Shown piece by piece: positions 32,111 through 41,205 of a DNA stretch of 49,133 bases; position 1 is the first letter of the stretch; every line of letters begins with the position of its first letter. The stretch is from Mycobacterium montefiorense (GTDB lineage: Bacteria; Actinomycetota; Actinomycetes; Mycobacteriales; Mycobacteriaceae). Both the position numbers and the translations under genes were made by a program. The stretch spans positions 20,101 through 69,233 of the forward strand of contig NZ_BFCH01000027.1 in NCBI RefSeq assembly GCF_003112775.1, read 5' to 3'. The notes beneath the pieces were generated by a model that saw only the letters and a list, made by a program, of their open reading frames with translations, was not told where the DNA came from and searched no databases.

Positions 32111-33757
32111 ATGGGCGACGGCCACGTGCCACGGATTCCGATAGCGATGTCATCACCGAGTATCAACCGTGGTGTCGGCTTCACCCATGAAGAGCGACGG
32201 CGGCTCGGGTTGACTGGCCGGCTGCCGTCCGCGGTGCTGACTCTGGAAGAGCAAGCCGACCGGGTTTGGCACCAATTGCAAAGCATGGCAACCGATCTCG
32301 GTCGAAACCTGCTGCTCGAGCAGTTGCACTACCGAAACGAGCTGCTCTACTACAAGGTGCTCGAAGCCCACCTGCCCGAGCTGATGCCGGTGGTCTACAC
32401 ACCCACGGTCGGCGAGGCCATTCAGCGCTTCTCCGACGAGTACCGCGGCCAGCGCGGGCTGTTCCTGAGCATCGACGAACCCGGTGAGATCCGCGAGGCC
32501 TTCCAAACGTTCGGGCTGGGTCCCGATGATGTCGACCTGATCGTGTGCACCGACGCCGAAGCCATCCTGGGCATCGGCGACTGGGGTGTGGGCGGCATTC
32601 AGATCGCGGTAGGAAAACTGGCGCTCTACACGGCCGGAGGCGGTATCGATCCCCGGCGCTGCATCGCGGTATCACTCGATGTCGGCACGAATAACGAACA
32701 GTTGCTGCAAGATCCGTTCTATCTGGGCAATCGCCACGCACGCCGCCAGGGCGACGAATACGACGCCTTCGTCAAGCGCTACATCGAGACCGCCAGCACG
32801 CTATTCCCGCGGGCCATACTGCATTTCGAGGACTTCGGCCCGATCAACGCGCGAAATATTCTGCGGACCTACGGCGGCCATTACTGCGTATTCAACGACG
32901 ACGTGCAGGGCACCGGCGCCGTGGTGGTGGCCGCCGCACACGGCGGATCGCACGTCACAGGTGTGCCGTTGCGCGACCAGAAAACGATTGTGTTCGGCGC
33001 CGGAACTGCCGGAATCGGCGTCGCCGACCAAATCCGCGACGCGATGGTCGACGACGGTGCCACGATCGAGCAGGCCACGGCCGCGATCTGGGCGATCGAC
33101 AAGCAGGGCTTGCTGTTCGACGACATGGACGACCTACAGGACTTCCAGGTGCCCTACGCCAAGAACCGCCAGCAGCTGGGGGTGGCCGCCGACGAACGGA
33201 TCGGGCTCGTCGAGGCGATCAAGCTGGCCTCCCCCACGCTCTTGCTGGGCTGCTCAACGGTGTTCGGCGCGTTCAACCGCGAGGTCGTGGAGGCGATGAC
33301 GGCGTCCTGCGAACGACCGATGATCTTCCCGTTGTCCAACCCGACCTCACGCATGGAAGCCATGCCGGCCGATGTGCTGGAGTGGTCGCATGGCCGGGCG
33401 CTGGTTGCGACCGGAACCCCGGTTGCCGCTGCGGAATACAACGGTGTCAGCTACAGCATCGGCCAGGCCAACAACGTGCTGGTGTTCCCGGGGCTGGGGC
33501 TGGGCATTATCGTGGCCGGCGCCCAGCGGCTGACCCGGGCTATGTTGCACGCGGCCGCGAAAGCCATTGCGGGACAGGCTAGCCCCACCAATCCCGGGGA
33601 TTCGCTGTTGCCGGACGTGCAGAACTTATGCGCCGTCTCGACCGCGGTCGCCGAGGCCGTCTATCACGCCGCCGTCGACGACGGAGTGGCTACCCGGACC
33701 CACAACGACGTCGCACAGGTCGTCCTCGACACGATGTGGCGACCCGAATACGACTAG
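32111..33757 (+). CDS. mez: NAD(P)-dependent malic enzyme
   Basis: A 548-residue malic enzyme, the same length as recalled for M. tuberculosis Mez, converting malate to pyruvate and CO2. Visible are the malic signature region VVYTPTVGEAIQRFSDEYRG, the metal-binding ILHFEDFGPINARNIL and YCVFNDDVQGTGAVV, and the dinucleotide fold IVFGAGTAGIGVADQI. ATG 32111 is preceded by GGAGG seven bases upstream; ATG 32147 is less likely. In M. tuberculosis mez is remembered as lying before cysK1, whereas here it follows cysE. Confidence 0.94.
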   Translation: MGDGHVPRIPIAMSSPSINRGVGFTHEERRRLGLTGRLPSAVLTLEEQADRVWHQLQSMATDLGRNLLLEQLHYRNELLYYKVLEAHLPELMPVVYTPTVGEAIQRFSDEYRGQRGLFLSIDEPGEIREAFQTFGLGPDDVDLIVCTDAEAILGIGDWGVGGIQIAVGKLALYTAGGGIDPRRCIAVSLDVGTNNEQLLQDPFYLGNRHARRQGDEYDAFVKRYIETASTLFPRAILHFEDFGPINARNILRTYGGHYCVFNDDVQGTGAVVVAAAHGGSHVTGVPLRDQKTIVFGAGTAGIGVADQIRDAMVDDGATIEQATAAIWAIDKQGLLFDDMDDLQDFQVPYAKNRQQLGVAADERIGLVEAIKLASPTLLLGCSTVFGAFNREVVEAMTASCERPMIFPLSNPTSRMEAMPADVLEWSHGRALVATGTPVAAAEYNGVSYSIGQANNVLVFPGLGLGIIVAGAQRLTRAMLHAAAKAIAGQASPTNPGDSLLPDVQNLCAVSTAVAEAVYHAAVDDGVATRTHNDVAQVVLDTMWRPEYD

Positions 33758-33767
33758 CGTCGATGCT

Positions 33768-34196
33768 GTGACGAGCACGCCGAAACCTTTTGAAGTGCAC
33801 GAGTCGGGCGCGCTTTTGCACGGCACCAAGGCCGACCTTGCGGTGGGCGACCTGCTGGTGGTGGGTCGTCGGTCCAATTTCGGCGGCGGACGTCTGGCGA
33901 ACCACGTTTACGTGACGCGGACATTGGATGCCGCGGTATGGGGAGCCGAGCTGGCTAAAGGAGAAGGCAAGCGCCGCATCTACATTGTGGAACCGCAGGG
34001 CACGCTGGAGGACGACCCGAACGTGACCGACAAAAAGTTTCCCGGAAACCCGACTCGCTCCTACCGCACGACCGAACCCGTGAAAATCATTGGTGAGATC
34101 ACGGACTGGGTGGGGCATTCATCCGAACAACTGCAAGCCATGCGAGACAGCCTGGCCGACCTGGAGCGGCGAGGACTTGCCGTTATCTACGACTAG
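33768..34196 (+). CDS. arr: rifamycin ADP-ribosyltransferase
   Basis: A 142-residue protein very close to M. smegmatis Arr (143 residues). Conserved parts are KPFEVHESGALLHGTKADL with the active-site His, NHVYVTRTLDAAVWGAELA, and the NAD/rifampicin-binding DDPNVTDKKFPGNPTRSYRT with the key Asp. Arr transfers ADP-ribose from NAD to the ansa-bridge hydroxyl of rifamycins and inactivates them. The GTG start at 33768 begins 10 bases after the mez stop, so it may be read through from mez. Arr is common in fast growers and absent from M. tuberculosis. There are no transposon marks around it, suggesting an old chromosomal gene. Confidence 0.93.
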   Translation: MTSTPKPFEVHESGALLHGTKADLAVGDLLVVGRRSNFGGGRLANHVYVTRTLDAAVWGAELAKGEGKRRIYIVEPQGTLEDDPNVTDKKFPGNPTRSYRTTEPVKIIGEITDWVGHSSEQLQAMRDSLADLERRGLAVIYD

Positions 34197-34239
34197 CGTT
34201 GAGCGCAAATGCCTTTCGAGTGCAGGTGAGTCCGCTAGA

Positions 34240-34533
34240 TCAGGACGCGCGCTGCCGGGTCAGTTCGATGATCGCCGCGAGCCGACGCTGGACGCGCTCG
34301 AGATCGGCGGCGCAGGGAAGCTCATCGGCAGCCCGGGTGATGGCCGCGCCGATATCGGCGGCATCGATGTTCAGGTCGCCGCGCGCCGCCACGTGAGCGG
34401 CCACCGCCGCCACCGCGTTGTCGGACATCCGGCGGCGCAACAACGCCAACAGCGGGACACAGTCGGCCTTCGGCACACCCTGCGGGTAGCCGGCGCGAAT
34501 GAAGGCGTCGAATGTGGTCACCAAACCGCTCAT
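34240..34533 (-). CDS. DUF3349-family small protein
   Basis: A 97-residue helical protein. The segment GYPQGVPKADCVPLLALLRR followed by RMSDNAVAAVAAHV matches the actinobacterial DUF3349 family, whose function is unknown. The start at ATG 34533 gives the family N-terminus (MSGLVTTFDAFIRAGYP) and follows an AGGGGGTG-type purine stretch. The frame remains open for 68 further codons upstream without conservation. It is convergent with arr. Confidence 0.75.
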   Translation of the reverse strand: MSGLVTTFDAFIRAGYPQGVPKADCVPLLALLRRRMSDNAVAAVAAHVAARGDLNIDAADIGAAITRAADELPCAADLERVQRRLAAIIELTRQRAS

Positions 34534-34679
34534 TGGCACCGGACCACACCCCCTCCGGCCGTCATGTGCGGACACACGAGTCCGACGGCCAAACCGTACG
34601 CGCCGCCACTGAACAGTCGGTGACGTGCGCGCAACGCACGTTCCACGCTTGTTGAATTCCGAGCCATCGCCGTTACCTG

Positions 34680-34752
<73 letters not shown>

Positions 34753-34925
34753 TTAACTCGGTCCACACGAACTCTGGCGCGGATCGCTGGACGACTCTAG
34801 CGTACTGGCACACCCGCGCCCAAGTTCAAGGCCAGCCGTTCGTGCCCAGTTAGACCAATCGGGCGCGCGCGCACCCAGCCGCGTGAGGCAGGATGGACCC
34901 ATCCGCATCGTCGGGGAGGGACGCT

Positions 34926-35204
34926 TTGATCCGATATGTCGTCGTGCTCGGACTGGGCTACGTGCTGGGCTCCAAAGCCGGACGTCGCCGATACGAGCAG
35001 CTCGTCGGTACCTATCGCGCGCTGACCAGCAGTCCGGTGGCGCAGTCGGTGATCGAAGGCGGCCGGCGAAAGATCGCGAATCGGATCTCACCCGACGCGG
35101 GGTTCGTTACCGTGGCCGAGATCGACAACGAGACGGCCGTGGTGCAGCGTGAAGTCGAGCGACCCGCCGACGAAGCCCTTACGCCGTCAGATCGTCGCCG
35201 CTAG
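34926..35204 (+). CDS. conserved small membrane-associated protein (Rv2342-like)
   Basis: A 92-residue protein starting IRYVVVLGLGYVLGSKAGRR, a short hydrophobic segment followed by a basic patch as in the mycobacterial family represented by Rv2342. A conserved helical part follows (GRRKIANRISPDAGFVTVAE) and then an acidic tail. The TTG start is preferred because GGGAGGG lies five bases upstream; the ATG at 34893 has no such site. The 3' end overlaps the convergent dnaG end by 26 bases. Function unknown. Confidence 0.75.
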   Translation: MIRYVVVLGLGYVLGSKAGRRRYEQLVGTYRALTSSPVAQSVIEGGRRKIANRISPDAGFVTVAEIDNETAVVQREVERPADEALTPSDRRR

Positions 35205-37113
35205 CCTGCTCCAGCAGGCTGCGCCGGTATGCCTCCATGGCGACCAGGTCGCCGAACAGCGCGTGATATTCGTCGCCCTGCTCGATGGGTGACATGCGCT
35301 GCAGCTTCGACTTGACCTCGGCGATCTGCCGGCCCATCCAGACTTCCTGCAAACGAGCCAGCACCCCGGCGATGTAGCGGGGCAGCTTCTCGTCATCTTC
35401 ATTCGGAATCGGCTCCACGCCGAGCTCGTTGACCAGGCCCGCGGTCAGGGTCGATGTGGTGCGCTGGCGCACCGCGTCGATCCACTCCGCCCCGATGAGA
35501 CCCGAAGACGTGCCGCCCGCCGCTTCGATGGCCGCGCGCACGGCCACATACCCGGGGTGGGTGAAGCTCTCGACTGTCAGGGTGTCGAACACCGGGCCGG
35601 CGAACGCCGGGTACTGCAACGCCGCCTTGAGCGCCAAGCGTTGCGGCCACAGTGTCGGGTCGCGCGGGTCGGGACGGGCGGCGGCGGGCTCGGCGGGGAG
35701 GCTTTCCGCCGGCTGCGGCTCGGCACCGCGACGCCGCGGAGCGGGCGCGGAACCACCCCGGGTCGCCGAGGCCTTGGACGTCCTCGCCTCGGTCCGCACC
35801 CGGTCGATGACCTGCGCGACGTCGTCCCAACCGACCCAGCCGGCGAGTTGGCGGGCGTACTCGTCGCGCAGCGTGGGGTCTTTGATCTGACCCACCATCG
35901 GTACGCAGCGGCGCAGTGTGGCGACCCTGCCTTCGGCGTTGTCCAGGTCGAACTCGGCGATCGCGGTGCGAATCGCGAACTCGAACAACGGGGTTCGTCG
36001 TGCCACCAGGTCGCGCAGTGCGCCGTCGCCAGACTTGAGCCGGAGGTCGCAGGGATCCATGCCGTCCGGGGCGACCGCGACGAAGGACTGTCCGGCCAGG
36101 TTCTGCTCACCGCCGAAGGCCTTGAGCGCGGCCGCGCGGCCGGCCGCGTCGCCGTCGAAAACATAGATCAGTTCGCCGCGGAAGAAACTGTCGTCCATCA
36201 TCAGCCTGCGCAGCATCGCCAGATGCTCGTCGCCGAATGCGGTGCCGCACGACGCGACCGCGGTGGTGACCCCGGCCAGATGCATCGCCATCACGTCGGT
36301 GTAGCCCTCGACGACGACGGCCTGGTGTCCCCGGGCGATGTCGCGTTTGGCCAAGTCGATGCCGAACATCACCGACGACTTCTTGTAGAGCAGCGTCTCG
36401 GGTGTATTGACGTACTTGGCTTCCATCGGGTCGTCGTCGAACAGCCGTCGGGCCCCGAACCCGATCACTTCGCCGGCCGAGCTGCGGATCGGCCACAGCA
36501 GCCTGCGGTGAAAGCGGTCCATCGGCCCGCGGCGCCCCTCTCGGGACAGGCCGGCGGCCTCGAGCTCTTTGAACTCAAAGCCCTTGCGCTGCAGATGTTT
36601 TGTCAGCATCTCCCAGCCCGACGGCGCAAATCCGCAACCGAAGCGTCGAGCGGCCTCGGCATCGAAGTTCCGCTCCTTCAGGTACTGACGGGCCGGTGCC
36701 GCCTCGTCGGACTCCAGCGCGGCCGCATAGAACTCGGCGGCGGCGGCGTTGGCCGCGATGAGCCTGCTGCGGCTGCCGCGATCGCGCTGCACGTTGGTGG
36801 CCGCGGCGCCGGTGTAAGTGATCGTGTGGCCGAGCCGGTCGGCGAGCAGTTCGACGGCTTCGACAAAGCTGACGTGTTCGATCTTCTGGATGAACGCATA
36901 CACGTCGCCGCCTTCGCCGCAGCCAAAGCAGTGGAAGTGGCCGTGGTTGGGGCGGACGTGAAACGACGGCGACTTCTCGTTATGGAAGGGACACAAGCCC
37001 TTCAGCGAGTCGGCGCCCGCGCGTCGCAGCTGGACGTAGTCGCCGACGACTTCCTCGATGCGGGCACGTTCACGGATGGCGGCGATATCACGATCGGAGA
37101 TCCGGCCAGCCAT
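35179..37113 (-). CDS. dnaG: DNA primase
   Basis: A 644-residue primase that makes RNA primers for replication. The N-terminal CHC2 zinc finger is CPFHNEKSPSFHV with CFGC. The catalytic core is around LLWPIRSSAGEVIGFGARRL, and the TOPRIM motifs are VVEGYTDVMAMH and YVFDGDAAGRAA. The C-terminal part (from about 440) has an Ala/Pro-rich linker and a helical DnaB-interaction domain. The ATG start and length fit M. tuberculosis DnaG (about 639 residues). Downstream of the divergent tRNA region the gene order dnaG-dgt is conserved except for an inserted sodC-like gene. Confidence 0.96.
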   Translation of the reverse strand: MAGRISDRDIAAIRERARIEEVVGDYVQLRRAGADSLKGLCPFHNEKSPSFHVRPNHGHFHCFGCGEGGDVYAFIQKIEHVSFVEAVELLADRLGHTITYTGAAATNVQRDRGSRSRLIAANAAAAEFYAAALESDEAAPARQYLKERNFDAEAARRFGCGFAPSGWEMLTKHLQRKGFEFKELEAAGLSREGRRGPMDRFHRRLLWPIRSSAGEVIGFGARRLFDDDPMEAKYVNTPETLLYKKSSVMFGIDLAKRDIARGHQAVVVEGYTDVMAMHLAGVTTAVASCGTAFGDEHLAMLRRLMMDDSFFRGELIYVFDGDAAGRAAALKAFGGEQNLAGQSFVAVAPDGMDPCDLRLKSGDGALRDLVARRTPLFEFAIRTAIAEFDLDNAEGRVATLRRCVPMVGQIKDPTLRDEYARQLAGWVGWDDVAQVIDRVRTEARTSKASATRGGSAPAPRRRGAEPQPAESLPAEPAAARPDPRDPTLWPQRLALKAALQYPAFAGPVFDTLTVESFTHPGYVAVRAAIEAAGGTSSGLIGAEWIDAVRQRTTSTLTAGLVNELGVEPIPNEDDEKLPRYIAGVLARLQEVWMGRQIAEVKSKLQRMSPIEQGDEYHALFGDLVAMEAYRRSLLEQASGDDLTA

Positions 37114-37157
37114 CGGCTCAGTCTAGGACGCCGCATCCGGCGGCGTAGCCGACCAGG

Positions 37158-37763
37158 TCAGCTGGCCGGGCCGATCACGCCGCAGGCAACGCGGTCCATC
37201 GCTATGTCGGTGTCCTGAGGGCCGTGCACCATCAGCGCCGTCTTTGTCCCGCCCAGCAGATCATCCCTGGTCAACGCATCGGTGGTGGTGACCAGGTAAG
37301 CGGAACCGTCCTGACGCACCTCCAGCGACGCCAGGTCGCCGCTTTCGGGCTTTCCGGTGTGTCCTGGTGCCTGGTAGTGACCGCCTGCCGACAGGAAGTT
37401 TCCTGCCGGACCGCCCGTCGGCGCAACCGAGTTCGGCTCGCACTTGCCGACTTGGTGCACATGCATTCCGTGGATACCGGGTGCCAGGATGCCGGGGGTG
37501 TCCGTCTTCACCGTGACGGTGATGTAGCCGTCGGTGAAGTCGAACGTGGCCGTGGCCACCTGCCGACCGTCGGGTGCTTTGAGTGCAGCGCTGAGGGCTT
37601 GGCCACTGGGCGACGCGTTGGGTGTCGCCGACGATTGCAGCGGCTCGTTGTGGACCGGCGGCGTGGTGCCCGGCTGCGTGCTCGCATGCTGGGGCGAACT
37701 GCAGCCGGCGATGGCCACGACCGGAATCGACAACAGGGCGGCAACGGTGGTGTTTGTGCTCAT
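37158..37763 (-). CDS. SodC-like copper superoxide dismutase lipoprotein, short form
   Basis: A 201-residue predicted lipoprotein (lipobox AIAGC, Cys21) with a Pro/Ser/Thr-rich linker and a Cu-SOD domain. Copper ligands are His101 and His103 (GMHVHQVGKC), His129 (AGGHY) and His180 (LMVHG); the disulfide pair is Cys108 and Cys194. It is very close to the core of M. tuberculosis SodC, a copper enzyme without zinc, but the stretch between the last His and RVACGVIG is about 10 residues instead of the roughly 40 recalled there. The missing part covers the electrostatic loop region. It lies between dgt and dnaG on the same strand, where M. tuberculosis has no such gene, so it is probably a paralogue. 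Confidence 0.85.
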   Translation of the reverse strand: MSTNTTVAALLSIPVVAIAGCSSPQHASTQPGTTPPVHNEPLQSSATPNASPSGQALSAALKAPDGRQVATATFDFTDGYITVTVKTDTPGILAPGIHGMHVHQVGKCEPNSVAPTGGPAGNFLSAGGHYQAPGHTGKPESGDLASLEVRQDGSAYLVTTTDALTRDDLLGGTKTALMVHGPQDTDIAMDRVACGVIGPAS

Positions 37764-37804
37764 GCCCCGCAGCCTAACTTGTGTAGTCCAGCCTAAGAAT
37801 GCCG

Positions 37805-39067
37805 TTACGGGCTCGTCGGGCCGGCATCGATTCGTTCCAGCCGCCCCTCGGTGTAGGAGGCGATTTGGTCGATGACGACCCGTAACCGGGCACCGTCGTC
37901 GGCGGCCGTGGCGAACGCCGCGGCGAACATCGGATCGAGCGTGCGGGGGGCTCCGGCGTACAGCCACTGCGCCACTTGATGAATGCGGTCGCGCTGGCGG
38001 GCTTGGGTTTCCAGATGCCGTGGGTCCGACATGATGAACTGCAACGCCAGTATTTTCAGCAGGGCGACCTCGGCGCGCACCAAGTCGGGCACCTGCAGCT
38101 CAGCCTGGAAACGCACCAGCGGCCCGGCACCGGCCGCCGCGCGCGTGGTGGCGATCGCGGCCGAGGCGAACCTGCCTACGAGTTCGCTCGTCAACTGCTT
38201 GAGCGCGACCGACGCGGCCAGCGTGGCGTCGTACTTGCCGACCGCCGCCACCACCGGCAGCCCCGACAGCCGGCGCGCGGCAGCCATGAAATCGTCGGCG
38301 CTCACCCGGGAAAATTCGCTCTCCCCCAGCTTCGCCAGCGCCGCCGCCTCGTCGTCGTCGGCAAGCACCCGCAAATCGATGCGCTGCGAGACGACGCCGT
38401 CCTCGACGTCGTGCACCGAGTAGGCGACATCATCGGCCCAGTCCATCACCTGTGCTTCCAGGCACATTCGGTCCGTCGGCGCGCCCGCACGCATCCAGTC
38501 CGCGGTGTCGCGGTCCGCCTCGTAGAACCCGAACTTGCGTCCCTCACGACGCGTCCACGGATATTTCGTGACCGCGTCCAGCGAGGCGCGGGTCAGATTC
38601 AGCCCGGCGCTATTGCCTTGCGCGTCAAGCACTTTGGGCTCGAGACTGGTCAGGATCCGGAAATTCTGGGCATTGCCCTCGAAACCGCCGTACTGGTCGG
38701 CGACCTCGTTGAGTGCGCGCTCGCCGTTGTGCCCGTAGGGCGGGTGCCCGATGTCGTGAGCCAGCCCGGCCAGCTCGACGAGATCGAGATCGCAGCCCAG
38801 TCCGATCGCCATGCCACGCCCGATCTGCGCGACCTCCAGCGAGTGCGTCAGCCGGGTGCGCGGGGTGTCACCTTCACGAGGCCCGACGACTTGCGTCTTG
38901 TCCGCCAAGCGACGCAACGCGGCACTGTGCAACACGCGCGCCCGATCCCGGGCGAAGTCGGTGCGGTGCTGACCGTCGGTGCCCGGCAGACCCGCAGTCT
39001 TCGGCGCTTCGCCCACCCGCCGTTGACGGTCGAAGTCGTCGTATAGGTCTTGCAGGTTCGTGATCAC
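37805..39067 (-). CDS. dgt: deoxyguanosinetriphosphate triphosphohydrolase-like protein
   Basis: A 420-residue HD-domain protein. The metal site is in LAGLAHDIGHPPYGHNGERA (His-Asp pair and following His), with RVLHSAALRRLADKTQV at the N-terminus and a second Asp in VMDWADDVAYSVHDVEDG. Such enzymes hydrolyse dGTP or other dNTPs to nucleoside and tripolyphosphate. Length and place upstream of dnaG correspond to Rv2344c. The gene is divergent from the TPM-domain gene with a 65-base gap. Confidence 0.93.
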   Translation of the reverse strand: MITNLQDLYDDFDRQRRVGEAPKTAGLPGTDGQHRTDFARDRARVLHSAALRRLADKTQVVGPREGDTPRTRLTHSLEVAQIGRGMAIGLGCDLDLVELAGLAHDIGHPPYGHNGERALNEVADQYGGFEGNAQNFRILTSLEPKVLDAQGNSAGLNLTRASLDAVTKYPWTRREGRKFGFYEADRDTADWMRAGAPTDRMCLEAQVMDWADDVAYSVHDVEDGVVSQRIDLRVLADDDEAAALAKLGESEFSRVSADDFMAAARRLSGLPVVAAVGKYDATLAASVALKQLTSELVGRFASAAIATTRAAAGAGPLVRFQAELQVPDLVRAEVALLKILALQFIMSDPRHLETQARQRDRIHQVAQWLYAGAPRTLDPMFAAAFATAADDGARLRVVIDQIASYTEGRLERIDAGPTSP

Positions 39068-39132
39068 CGACGCACAGTCTGCCAGGGAATGCCGGGCAGT
39101 GGCCGTGCTGCGCCTCGGCGCTAAATTGACCT

Positions 39133-41109
39133 ATGCGCACCCGCTTACTCGGCGTGATCCTGACAATGCTCATCACCGGGCTGCTGGTGGCACCGCCGGT
39201 CGAAGCGCAGCCCCCGTTCCGGCTGGCGGGGTACGTCACCGACAACGCGGGCGCGCTGTCGATCTCCGGTCGCGCCGAGGTCGACGCGGCGATCGACAAG
39301 CTCTACGCCGACCGCCACATCCGGTTGTGGGTGGTCTACGTCGAGGACTTCTCCGGCCAGAACGCGATGAACTGGGCACAGCGCACCGTCCACGAAAGCG
39401 ATTTGGGCGCCTACGACGCGCTGCTCGCGGTGGCCACCACCGGACGCGCTTATGCGTTCCTGGTGCCATCCGGGGTCAAAGGCGTGACCCAGACTCAGGT
39501 GGACGACCTGCGCCATAACGGGATCGAACCCGATCTGCGCGACGGCGACTGGAGTGGTGCAGCGGTTTCCGCGGCGGACGGACTCAATTCGACACCGAAT
39601 TCGTCGAACCGATTCTGGCTGCTGGGCACACTCGGTGTGATCGTTCTCGCGGTAGTCGCCCTGCTACTCGTCATGCGCTATCGCCGCCGGCGACGCAGCG
39701 CCGCCGAATTGGCTGCCGCCCGGCGTGTCGACCCCACCGACCCGACCGCACTCGCCGCCGTGCCGCTGGGAGCACTCGACGACCTGTCGCGCGCGATGGT
39801 GGTGGAGGTCGACAACGCAGTGCGGACCAGCTCCAACGAGCTCGCCCTCGCGATCGACGAGTTCGGCGCCGAGCGCACCGAGCCCTTCACTCAGGCCGTC
39901 GACAACGCCAAAGCAGCTCTGTCCCAGGCTTTTACCGTGCGCCAGCAACTTGACGACAACACTCCCGAGACACCCGCGCAGCAGCGCCAGCTACTCACCC
40001 AGGTGATCGTGTCGGCGGCCGGCGCCGACCGCGAGCTGGAAGCCCAGACCGAGGCGTTCGAGCAGTTGCGGGATTTGGTGGTCAACGCCGCATCGCGGCT
40101 GGACGCGCTGACCCAGCAGGTTGTCGAACTCACCGCCCGCATCACGCCGGCCGAACAGCGGCTGGCCGAGTTGAACAACGAATTCGGCCCTGCGGCACTG
40201 ACTTCGGTGTCGGGCAATATCGCCGCCGCCAAGGAGCGATTGGCATTCGCCGACCGCAACATCGGCTCGGCCCGGACGCTGGCCGGCCAGGCCGTGAGTG
40301 GACAGCAGAGCGGTTTGGTCGACGCGGTGCGCGCCGCCGAGTCGGCGCTCGGGCAGGCCCGCGCGCTGCTCGACGCGGTGGACAACGCGGACAACGACAT
40401 TCGGCGTGCCGTCGAGCGGTTGCCGTCGGTGATGACCGACATCAAGGCGGGCATTGCGCACGCTACCGAGCAACTGCAAAGCCACGGCGTCAAATCCGCG
40501 CATACCAGCGAGCTGGTGGCGGCCCGTGACGCCGCCAGCAGAGCCGTCGCCGCCGCCGGCGGTGGATCCGTCGATCCCCTGGGCACCTTCGCCGCGCTGG
40601 CCAAGGCGGACTCCGACCTCAACCGGCAGTTGGCCACCCTGGCCAAGGAGCAGGCGGCCGCCGACCGGCTCAATCGATCACTCGAGCAGGCGTTGTTCAC
40701 GGCGGAGGCGCGGGTGCGCGGTGTCTCGGAGTTCATCGACACCCGTCGCGGCAGCATCGGACCCGACGCTCGAACCCGGCTCGCTGAAGCCCAACGGCAT
40801 TTGGAGGCTGCAAACGACCAAAAGCCGACCAACCCGGCCGAGGCGATTGCCCACGCCAATGCGGCATCGACACTGGCTGCCAACGCTCAATCGCTCGCCA
40901 ACGCCGACGTGATGTCGGCACAGCGCGCCTACACCCGCGGCGGCAACGACACCGGCGCGATGCTCGGCGGCATTATCATCGGAGACCTCCTCAGCGGGGG
41001 CATGCGCGGCGGATTCGGCGGTTGGAGCCCCGCGTCGTTCGGCGGCTCTTCGAGCTCGTCGCCGGGCGGCTCCGATGGCGGCTTCATCGGCGGCGGTGGA
41101 CGCTTCTAA
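39133..41109 (+). CDS. TPM-domain membrane protein (Rv2345-like)
   Basis: A 658-residue protein with a signal peptide (LLGVILTMLITGLLVAPPVEA) and an extracytoplasmic TPM/DUF477 domain (residues 35-150, with VTDNAGALSISGRAEVDAAI and LWVVYVEDFSGQNAMNWAQ). A membrane helix near 165-183 precedes a basic stop (RYRRRRR). A long helical, coiled-coil-like cytoplasmic region follows, ending in a Gly/Ser-rich tail (GGSDGGFIGGGGRF). Gene order matches Rv2345. TPM domains are linked to membrane protein turnover or photosystem repair in other organisms, but the mycobacterial role is unknown. Confidence 0.88.
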   Translation: MRTRLLGVILTMLITGLLVAPPVEAQPPFRLAGYVTDNAGALSISGRAEVDAAIDKLYADRHIRLWVVYVEDFSGQNAMNWAQRTVHESDLGAYDALLAVATTGRAYAFLVPSGVKGVTQTQVDDLRHNGIEPDLRDGDWSGAAVSAADGLNSTPNSSNRFWLLGTLGVIVLAVVALLLVMRYRRRRRSAAELAAARRVDPTDPTALAAVPLGALDDLSRAMVVEVDNAVRTSSNELALAIDEFGAERTEPFTQAVDNAKAALSQAFTVRQQLDDNTPETPAQQRQLLTQVIVSAAGADRELEAQTEAFEQLRDLVVNAASRLDALTQQVVELTARITPAEQRLAELNNEFGPAALTSVSGNIAAAKERLAFADRNIGSARTLAGQAVSGQQSGLVDAVRAAESALGQARALLDAVDNADNDIRRAVERLPSVMTDIKAGIAHATEQLQSHGVKSAHTSELVAARDAASRAVAAAGGGSVDPLGTFAALAKADSDLNRQLATLAKEQAAADRLNRSLEQALFTAEARVRGVSEFIDTRRGSIGPDARTRLAEAQRHLEAANDQKPTNPAEAIAHANAASTLAANAQSLANADVMSAQRAYTRGGNDTGAMLGGIIIGDLLSGGMRGGFGGWSPASFGGSSSSSPGGSDGGFIGGGGRF

Positions 41110-41156
41110 CCAATACGTAGTGGCGCGCTCTTCCGAGCCGGCAGACGATTTAAAAC

Positions 41157-41195
41157 AGCAGTAGGGGCGCACCGAATCGGTGCACCCCTACTGCT
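41157..41195. terminator. bidirectional intrinsic terminator-like hairpin
   Basis: The arms AGCAGTAGGGG-c-GCACCGA and TCGGTGC-a-CCCCTACTGCT form an 18-pair stem with one C-A mismatch and a tiny loop. It lies between the ends of two convergent genes (the TPM-domain gene and esxO) and can serve both. There is no strong T-tract, but mycobacterial terminators often lack one. Confidence 0.75.
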
Positions 41196-41205
41196 CGAAA
41201 TCGCG

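Noticed and set aside
35557..37218. 553-codon plus-strand frame opposite dnaG
   Set aside because: Antisense shadow of DnaG; repeated Gly/Arg/Val-rich strings without conserved features.
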